A stretch of DNA of 64,000 bases from Solen grandis (lineage: Eukaryota > Mollusca > Bivalvia > Adapedonta > Solenidae), in contig CM037777.1 in NCBI GenBank assembly GCA_021229015.1, positions 56,375,957-56,439,956 on the forward strand. The letters run 5' to 3'. Under the pieces are notes generated by a model. The model had not been told where the DNA came from. It saw nothing but the letters and a program-made list of their open reading frames with translations, and did no database searches. This document shows positions 56,350-64,000 of this stretch, piece by piece (the first letter of the stretch is position 1; each line of letters begins with the position of its first letter). A program made the position numbers and the translations under genes.

Positions 56350-58113
56350 CAAGAGGGCCATAATGGCCATGAATCGCTCACCTGAGAAATATTGCCCTCA
56401 ATGCCAATTACATGTTTTGTATAGCGAGTCATACTGAATACATAATCCATGCAGAAGTACAAGATCATCTAAATTCAACACGAAAGCTGTACCTGCCATC
56501 CAAACTTTGAAGGTTATAGCTATAATAAGTCTATATAAAATTAAGTGACCCATGGGGCGGGGTCAATTTTGACACCAGAGCCATGATTTGAACAGACTTG
56601 GTTGAGGTCCACAACATCTTAACTCCAGGCTTTGAGAAATCTAAGGAGATCTTTTGAAGGTTTTTTCTATACAAGTCTATATAAAACTAGAAATATCACT
56701 AAATGTGATTAATACCCCGCAATACTGCTTTAGAAATGATGAAGTTATTAGGATTACTTCACTTCCTCTTATTGCGCTTGACTATTGTATGTAAGTGCAA
56801 GGGCAATAACTCTATACATACTACAGATAGAGTTATGGTTCTTGTGCATTGCACTTCCTCTTATTAAATTTTTTCCAGTAGTCTTAAAGTTAAGCTCCGG
56901 ACAAGGAAAAGTAACAAAGGGCAATAACTCTGTAATTACAATAGATAGAGTTATGGTTCTTGTGCACTGCACTTCCTCTTATTGTGGTTGACAATTGTAT
57001 GAAATTGTTTTGAATTCCAACCAGTTCTTTTCAAGTTAAGCTCCGGACAAGGAAAAGTAACAAAGGGCAATAACTCTGTAATTACAATAGATAGATTATG
57101 GTTCTTGTGCACTGCACTTCCTCTATTGTGGTTGACCATTGTATGAAATTGTTTTGAAATCCAACCAGTAGTTTACAAGTTATACTCTGGACAAGGAAAA
57201 GTAACTAAGGGCAATAACTCTGTAATTCCTATAGATAGAGTTATGGTTCTTGTGCACTGCACTTCCTCTCATTGTGCTTGACCATTGTATGAAATTGTTT
57301 TGAAATCCAATCAGTGGTTTTCAAGTTATGCTCCGGACAAGGAAAAAATACAAAGGGCAATAACTCTGTAATATCAGATGAGTTATGGTTCTTGTGCACT
57401 GCACTTCCTCTATTGTGGTTGATCATTGTATGAAATTGTTTTGAAATCCAACTTGTACTTTTCAAGTTATGCTCCGGACAAGGAAAAGTAACAAAGGGCA
57501 ATAACTCTGTAATAAGTCAAGATGGAGTTATGGTTCTTGTGCACTGCACTTCCTCTCCATGTGCTTGATCATTGCATGAAGTTGTATTGAATTCCAACTT
57601 GTGGTTTTCAAGTTATGCTCCGGACAAGGAAAATGCAACGGACCGCTGGACCGACCGACCGACCACCGGGTGACTCCTATATACCCCCCCAAACTTCGTT
57701 TCGGGGGTATAATCAAGTGAATCCTAGGACGTGGCCAATTTTTACCCCAGGGCCATGATTTGTTCAAAACTGGTAGATATTCATCAGGCCATGTTACTCA
57801 CCAAATATCTAAACTCCAGGCCTTGTGGTTTCTGACAGAAACTTTTTCTAGTTTTTCCTAAATAAGCCTATGTAAAATCAAGTGCCCTGGGGCAGGGCCA
57901 ATTTCGACCCCAGGGCCATGATTTGAATAAACTTGGTTAAGGTCTACTAGGCCATGTTACACACCAAATATCTAAACCTCAGGCCTTGTGGTTTCTGACA
58001 AAAAGATTTTTCTTCTTCTTTATGCAAGTCCATGCAAAATTATGCACGCACTGATGCCAGACAAAAGGTGATCACAATAGCTCACCATGGGCACATTGTG
58101 CTCAGGTGAGCTA
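56350..58113 (-). mobile_element. Family A element hosting family H
   Basis: Left end AGGGCCataatGGCCAT and CTTG with host T. The core is interrupted at 56696/57713 by element H and then continues. Right end AGCTCACCATGGGCACATTG...CTCAGGTGAGCT. Confidence 0.85.
56697..57712 (-). mobile_element. Hairpin-ended element, family H, inserted in family A
   Basis: Minus strand: starts TTATACCCCCGAAACG, ends with inverted TTGCGGGGTATTA, a perfect hairpin ATCACatttaGTGAT and CTAG (56700-56697) before TTTT. The core has six ~147-bp units (GGGCAATAACTCTGTAA at about 56919, 57066, 57209, 57356 and 57498, plus a first variant at 56800). A GACC/ACCG short repeat lies near 57640-57665. The family A sequence resumes exactly, giving AAAA/TCAAGTGA at the join, an A-T insertion without duplication. 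Confidence 0.88.
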
Positions 58114-58310
58114 AAAACACTATTAACCTTAATAAAAGATGTTTTAAATCAACATCAAACACAAAGCTATACACAAGGATGTTTGAACTGTTATTTAGAG
58201 GATAAATATCACTGCTACATCACCTTGACACAGCAATGTAACAATGGGACATGAACTTTTAGGTAAAAAGTAAGCCCAATATTTTATCTTGATAATCTAT
58301 TTTCTATTAC

Positions 58311-58344
58311 CTTTTATTTGAACTAAATGGCTCCCGAAATTTTC
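58311..58344 (-). CDS. Candidate 34-bp micro-exon of the TIR gene
   Basis: TATATATGCAG acceptor and AAAAG|GTAATA donor around 34 bp encoding ENFGSHLVQIK in the phase left by the exon at 58901. The polypyrimidine tract is weak. It is offered only because an exon is needed here to fix the reading phase. Confidence 0.2.
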
Positions 58345-58900
58345 CTGCATATATACTTGATAGAATGATATATGTAATAATGGTATGTATTGTAAAAGAT
58401 TTTCATATACTGGAAATAGTAGACAGTAAACTAGATGTGTTAATATGACACAAATGTCTCCATGGCCATTCACAATAAATTTTATTACAAACATTCTCCA
58501 TATATGGTTGCAGGGCTGTTATTGAGTCAAAAATGTGCAAAATTGTTTTGAATGCAAAGTTTACCTGTAAGTCAACATAATAAGCTTATGCATCAAAAAG
58601 CATCTCAATATCAGAAAGGGGTTTGGAAAACCTTTATAACTAAGATTTTTAAAATCAAGAGGTTTTTAAGCCAAAGGGCTGAATATCTGTTTAAAACATA
58701 GATTACATCTACATAACAGTAATTAATATCTCATTATATATATATTTCTGTAAGCATATATGAACAAAAAACAACTCAAAATCAGTTGTATTTTGGTAGA
58801 ATGAACGGACAGACAACAATAACTATTATGTCACACTACTAAGTAGTGGAGGATATAAAAAAAAATGTTAGTTTTTGAAAACACATGTATATAGACAAAC

Positions 58901-59002
58901 CTCGAAGCCTTGGGAACCAATCAGCATGGCCATCCACTGTGGCATCATGAACTCCTCATACAGGATTGGTATCACCTTCTTCCTGTGCTCACAGTAGAAC
59001 AC
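58901..59002 (-). CDS. TIR-domain exon, C-terminal half
   Basis: A 102-bp exon (34 codons, phase 0), acceptor CCTTCATTGCAG, donor GAG|GTTTGT. Encodes VFYCEHRKKVIPILYEEFMM, then PQWMAMLIGSQGFE. It follows directly on the exon at 60650-60760. The 'KKVIP(I)...P.WM..LIG' pattern is the fourth strand and following loop of the TIR_2-type TIR domain abundant in mollusc proteins. It would act as a cytosolic signalling module or NAD-binding fold; the full protein architecture is not visible. Confidence 0.75.
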
Positions 59003-59292
59003 CTGCAATGAAGGCCACTGGTTATATATTAACCATTACCTCATGAATATTCATGTACAAAATATTAACTTGATATCAAATTTACTGAACTTACAGGACC
59101 TGATGCTATTATGGACATTTTTTCGATAGCTTTTTTCATCAAAAGTAGGTCAGAGGTCAAGGTGAACTGCATAATGAAGAGGTCTATCAACTTAAGCAAC
59201 TGTCCAAATATTGAAGCAATCCAAAGAAGCACATAGAAGTTATAGCAGATTAACCAAAAGGTAAACCTGTCCAGATGCCACTTTTTTCATAA

Positions 59293-59977
59293 CAAGAGGG
59301 CCAAGATGGCCTTGAATCACTCACCTGAGAAATATTGATTTCATTTCCTTTTACAACATAGTCATACAAAATCTATGCAGAAGAACAGCAATATATTCCA
59401 CACAAAAAGTTTACATGTGGTCCAAAAAACCAAGTTAACCCTAGCGTGGGACCAATTTTGACCCCAGGGCCATTATTTGAAAACTTGGTTCAGGTCCACA
59501 AGGCCATGTTACATACCAATTATCTTAACTCCAGGCCTTGTGGTGTCTGACAAGAAGATTTTTCTAGTTTTTTTGCCTATTTAGGCCTATAATGTCAAAT
59601 CATGTGACCCATGGGACAGGGCAAATTTTGACCCCAGGGCCGTGATTTGAACAAACCTGGTAGATGTTCATGTTCATAAGGCAATGATCCACACAAAATA
59701 TCTTAACTCCAGGCCTTGTGATTTCATTGAAGAACATTTTTCTAGTTTCTTTTCCTGGCCTTGTGGTTTCTGACAAGAAGAGTTTTCTAGTTGTTTTTTT
59801 TCTATAATTATATATAAGTCTATGTTAATTCAAGTGACCCGTGGGGCAGGGCCAATATTGACCCCTGAGGGCCATGATTTGAACAAACCTGGTAGATATC
59901 CATAAGGACAATGTGACACACCAAATATCTTAACTCCAGGCCTTGTGACACGAAGATTTTGTGCTCAGGTGAGCTAA
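59293..59977 (-). mobile_element. Hairpin-ended element, family A, short
   Basis: Left end with AGGGCCaagatGGCCTT hairpin and CTTG with host T. Three core units (GACCCCAGGGCC near 59460, 59630 and 59860). The right end is shortened to GTGCTCAGGTGAGCT. Confidence 0.75.
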
Positions 59978-60649
59978 AAAGTAGGTCAAAGGTCAAAGTC
60001 ACGAGGTCAACTGCATAATGTTAATGTCCATCCACTTAAGCAACTGTCCAAATATTTAAGCAATCCAATGAAGCACATTGTGACATAGAAGTTATGGGAG
60101 ATTAACCAAAAGTTAAACCTGAGTGGACACCCGATACTGCCTACCTGGATATCAATTTAAAGGATGAAATTTTTTTGCTGAAAAACCGTCCATAAATGGT
60201 TTATGAAACAATGTTGTTTTTTTTCTGTCCTATGTAGATGGTGTGGAATTTGTGCTACAATATTGTATGAGCAAAAAGAGGTTTGATCAATTTATTATCT
60301 TCATTATCTTAATTTTAATGAAAATGTTTATTAAAAAAATAAAAGTTTCCCATCGATCATAATACGAGATTATTTTTAAATATATATAAATAGACTGACT
60401 AGTTATTAATAAATAGACCGGTGGATTCCCATCAGAGTGAATGCCAGGACATCCATATAATAATTGCTATTTACCAATTAAAATTCATGAATTTAATTAT
60501 TCACATACATCAAGATAAATAAAAATAATGCATGTCTGTCTACCTGATCAAAACGGGTGTTAAAACAATTTTTGATCTTATTCTTACTATGCCATATTGT
60601 CTGAAACCTGGATTTATGACCTGAATTTTCTTACACAAAATATATTTAC

Positions 60650-60760
60650 CTGTTGTTGACATCTTGATGACTTTGCAAATGCCTCAGAGAGTACAAAAAG
60701 CACAACACTGGCATCATCTGCCTTCTCCTGGAATTCTGAACATATCTCATTGTCTTGGTG
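60650..60760 (-). CDS. TIR-domain exon, central part
   Basis: A 111-bp exon (37 codons, phase 0), donor CAG|GTAAAT. The acceptor must lie at GTGAAAG (60761-60762), because the more upstream AG sites would include an in-frame TGA. Encodes HQDNEICSEFQEKADDASVV, then LFVLSEAFAKSSRCQQQ, matching the strand-D/helix-C part of a TIR domain ('...V.VLS..F..S..C..E'). The position usually held by the Glu used for NADase activity in active TIRs appears to be Gln here. Upstream exons with the BB loop were not found in the window. Confidence 0.7.
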
Positions 60761-61084
60761 CTTTCACTGACTTTACCTGAATATAACATGTACATGAATG
60801 AGATAAAAACAAAAAATGTAAGCAGGTATAAGAAACTATCCCAAGGCTTGATTATTGTCAGAATTATTGTCCATTACATTACAAACAGTAAGATTTGTAA
60901 TAAATGGTGTAATGAAGTTTATAGCAAACAGTCAAATATGTAGAAATCAAAAGCATTTAAAGCAGCTCATTTATAGATGGTCATTGAATAAGAATTTGAT
61001 TTTTTAACTCAATGTGCATATTATATCTATCAATACCTATCCTCAGACACAAGGTTACTGAATGCAAACCTCCTTTATTGTAAA

Positions 61085-61345
61085 TTAAATGTGTGGTTTC
61101 TCCATCACAGGCAATAGCATTATAATTGGTACTGAACCTATATTTAGAATGTTAAAAGCTATTTATATAATCTTTATTTTTCATGTCAATGACTGATCAC
61201 ATTCACTCTTTGCACTTAAGCTCACTCTTAAAACTGAACTTACGGATTCACTACCCAGAACTGGTGAAGATGACATGTTGTGTCACATGGTACTGGAAAG
61301 CTGAGGAAGCACCTGCTTTGGGGATACCATATTCTATATCTAACT
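61085..61345. repeat. Duplicated ~260-bp segment, copy 1
   Basis: Matches 63178-63430 in order (TGGTTTCTCCATCACAGGCA; GATGACA...ATGTGTCACA; ACCGTATTCTATAT) at about 75-80% by eye. The minus strand has an acceptor-like site and a 31-codon open frame in this copy, but the second copy has stops, so it is not called as an exon. Confidence 0.75.
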
Positions 61346-61553
61346 GATGGCATTTTCCCTTGCAAAGTGACATACACGTGCCCAGTTTATTTCTCAAGAA
61401 ACAAGACTTCACCAACATAAACAAGGGAGGGAAGCTCATTCACAGATGGTCATTGACTGAGAATCTTTTTTTTAACTACAGGTTTATATTACGTTTATCA
61501 ATACTCATCTACAGAAGCATGGTTACTCAATGCATCCATCCATGATTATAAAC

Positions 61554-63173
61554 AAGAGGGCCTGGTTCGCTCACCTGAGTATAGGGTTAACCAAGGAACA
61601 TCTATACTAAAACATTTTGAAATCTGGCCAGTTGTTTTGAAGGAGATGATTTTTAAAGTTTTCATAATTTTTTTCTTTCTGTTGCCATGACAACCAGAGT
61701 TCTAAATAGATCATATTTGTTTTAGCAACTTCGTGAAGGTTCACCCAAGGATCATCCCTGCCAAGTACAATCAAATTAAACAAGAGCTGTCAGAGGACAG
61801 CAGGCTCGACTATTCAAAATGCTTGTTGGTAAAGCAAATATTTCAATTCTTGCCCTTCTTATACCCTGTAATAATAGTCAACAAGAGCTGTTAGAGGACA
61901 GCACGCTCGACTATTCAAAATGCTTGTTGATAAATCAAATGAAATCCAAGTTAGAAAAGGGCCATAATTTGCATAAAATTCAGTCCAAAAGTTATCCTCC
62001 TTAGTTTTTTGATGCTCCTGAAGACACTCCTTAACTTTCTAGTGAATTCCTTAAGCAATTTCTGAGATATAAGCTCGACAGTAGCTTGAATGCAAATATT
62101 TAACCGAAAGTTAAAAGGGGGTCATCATTTTTAATATATTCCATCAAGTGTTATCTTCCTTTATAGTATGATACCATGCAAAACTTTAACCAAAATTTCT
62201 AAGTTTAAAAGGGGCCATAATTTGTAACATATTCTATCAAGAGTTATCTACCATGAAAGTATGATACCCCTAAACATATTAAAGATGTTTCAAATCAATT
62301 GCATGCCTGGATACTGAGATATAATCATGAGAGTATCTTGCATGCAAAACTTTAACCAAAATTTCTAAGTTAAAAAGGGGCCATAATTCATATTAAATTC
62401 AGTCAAGAGTTATCTACCTTGGTTGTCTAATGTCCTGAACATATTTATAAACTTTCAAGTCAATACCATAAATGGTTATGAGATATAAGGTTGATAGTAA
62501 CTTGCACGCAAAACTTTAACCAAAAGCTGCAACGCCAGTACCGACGCTGATGCAAGGGTGACTACAGTAGCTGTCATATTCTTCGAATAGTCGAGCTAAA
62601 AAAGAGATGTTTAAAGTTTTCACTATATACATTTAAAAGTAAATTTGCCCGCCTCTGGCAGCCATGTTTTTTACGGATCAGAATAATTTTAGCAATCAAG
62701 GAGCATCTGTACTAAAACATTTTGAAATCATGTAAAAATTAAATTGACCACTGTCTTCTTAGAATAAAATTTCTATATAGAGTATATAAGAAAAGTAGCC
62801 AACCCCGAGGGTCCTCATTTTTCAAGGGATCAATTTTTTTTAGCGATTATGGTAGAGTACTATGAGGTGACCATTTGTGCTAAAAGGAAATTAAATTCTG
62901 ACCGTTGGTTTCAGAGAAAAAGATTTTTGAAGTTTTTAAACTAAAATTCTGTTGGTTGGCATGGCAACCGGAATTCTGCACATATCCAGTTTATTTTAGC
63001 AACTTTTGTTGTGGTTCACTTAATGATGATCCATGCTAAGTTTCATCAATTTCTATCAGCAGTTTCAGAAGAGATGTTGTTAAAAGCAAATTGTTGACAA
63101 TGCATGTCGCACGAAGACAGACACAAGGTGATCCTATTAGCTCACCTTGAGCATATTGTGTGCTGGCGAGCAA
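61554..63173 (-). mobile_element. Family A element interrupted by family B
   Basis: Left: CTTG with host T, a shortened hairpin, CGCTCACCTGAG. The body matches the variant core of 17.36-18.4 kb (TTCTGTTGCCATG). It is broken at about 61779 by family B and resumes at about 62601. Right end AGCTCACCTTGAGCATATTG...GGCGAGCAAAA, decayed. Confidence 0.75.
61781..62598 (-). mobile_element. Family B element, with a second family B terminus beside it
   Basis: Two B left ends occur about 100 bp apart (61781 and 61881), each with CTTG and a GCTGTC...GACAGC hairpin (GCTGTT...GACAGC in the second). The second is followed by three ~165-bp core units and the right end CATATTCTTCGAATAGTCGA GC. One B element therefore landed in or beside a truncated B. 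Confidence 0.8.
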
Positions 63174-63177
63174 AATA

Positions 63178-63430
63178 TGGATGGTTTCTCCATCACAGGC
63201 AATACCATCACAGACTTTAATGAAAATATATTTATAATATTAAAACCTCTATTTAGTTTTTTTCATTTTCATTTGCCATCACTTGGCTGATTCAATCACT
63301 CTAAGCACATGCTCTTAATTTATTGACTGAATTTACGAAATTGCTATCCTAAATTAGTGATGACACCCACGTGCGGAATGTGTCACACGGTACCGCATGC
63401 ACCAGCTTCTGGGCTACCGTATTCTATATT
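63178..63430. repeat. Duplicated ~260-bp segment, copy 2
   Basis: Paralogue of 61085-61345; lies directly after the family A element. Confidence 0.75.
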
Positions 63431-63469
63431 TAACAGATTTTGCCTAAGTTGCATTTATGAAACAAGTAA

Positions 63470-63983
63470 CTGGTGTTGCACGTAACACATGAGTCCCCTA
63501 CCTGTGGGGTGCATAATTTTTTTGTTACCATAGCAACCAGAATTTTGGTTCAAGAAAAAAACAAACAAAGTGAAGTGCAGAATCTCCATACTGCCATCTA
63601 TTCATATCCCAAATTTCATAATATTATCTTTAAACCGTTTTTTTCCATCTATTCATATACCAAGTTTCAAAATATTATCTTAAATGGTTTTAAGTTATCA
63701 CAGGGTCCATAATACTGGACAGACTGACAAACGTCCGGACAGATGGACGGACGTTCTCACATATGGATACATATGTGGCTACCCTATTGTTCCTTCCATT
63801 GTTCTAATAGCCATGCAAGAGTAAATTATAGACATTTAAGAGAAAAGAACAAAGGATGCTAACCCTAACCCATTGTTCCCTAGCCCCTTAAGTATCTATA
63901 CATGAGCACGGACAGACAGACAGACAGACGGAGGGCAAACCTATAGTCCCCTCCTGTGTAAAAACCGGTTAGGGGACTAAAAA
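63470..63983 (-). mobile_element. Hairpin-ended element, family F
   Basis: The right end folds as AGTCCCCTcctgtg...AGGGGACT (63938-63981), so the minus strand begins TTTTAGTCCCCTAACCGG. Next to it is an (ACAG/ACGG)n tract (63908-63932), with a second ACGG-like run near 63717-63752. The body at 63470-63710 is the reverse complement of 18880-19020. The left end is not resolved. Confidence 0.65.
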
Positions 63984-64000
63984 GCTTTTCCCATGTAATG

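Noticed and set aside
56769..57767. Minus-strand frames with HNSSDITELLPFV-type repeats
   Set aside because: Translation of the ~147-bp tandem units of element H.
61251..61439. Possible TIR-gene exon with a good GTAAGT donor
   Set aside because: The frame open up to the donor gives a phase that does not fit the next exon, and the duplicate at 63.3 kb is full of stops.

Overview
The window is nuclear DNA of an animal, most likely a bivalve mollusc. The evidence is interrupted genes with GT-AG introns, very abundant modular hairpin-ended repeats with ~150-bp tandem cores followed by ACGG-type microsatellites (the 'pearl' style of element described from oysters and clams), and exons of a TIR-domain protein of the type expanded in molluscs. 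It is AT-rich, dominated by transposable elements and satellites, and contains one 100-base assembly gap (20910-21009) beside a stretch of poor-looking sequence. I cannot name the species.

Layout. 0-18.7 kb is sparse: a tRNA-like SINE, a 3.8-kb 22-bp minisatellite, hairpin-ended repeats, two well-delimited minus-strand exons (8352-8473 and 15060-15197, possibly one gene), a 21/22-bp and a 43-bp tandem array, and an inverted repeat. 19.05-20.9 kb is suspect sequence ending in the gap. 21.0-24.3 kb is a young, internally deleted Ty3/Gypsy-type LTR retrotransposon with identical 199-bp LTRs and a chromodomain-like integrase tail. 24.7-29.15 kb is a minus-strand LINE remnant interrupted by a hairpin-ended element and then partly tandem-duplicated.

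29.15-46.39 kb is the most informative region. It is an apparently complete 17.2-kb rolling-circle transposon (Helitron/Helentron class) on the minus strand. It encodes a HUH Rep domain, a PIF1 helicase and a C-terminal AP-endonuclease-like domain across three exons, plus an uncharacterised 245-residue Ser/Pro-rich coiled-coil protein. Its main intron carries two nested non-autonomous relatives full of TGACGTCA palindromes. Its unoccupied target site is preserved at 27.49 kb by the earlier tandem duplication, which shows insertion between A and T with no target duplication.

46.4-64 kb holds the other half of the duplicated LINE segment, many copies of hairpin-ended families, a 1.65-kb 46-bp satellite, and scattered minus-strand exons of a host TIR-domain gene (60.7, 58.9 and probably 54.5 kb).

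Unifying observation: read on the correct strand, at least seven otherwise unrelated repeat families here begin with TTA plus a 10-14 bp sequence, carry the inverted copy of that sequence near the other end, and finish with a hairpin followed by CTAG or CTTG and then usually a host T. Hairpin sequence differs between families while pairing is kept. They look like one rolling-circle superfamily, for which the Rep-helicase element at 29-46 kb is a candidate autonomous partner.
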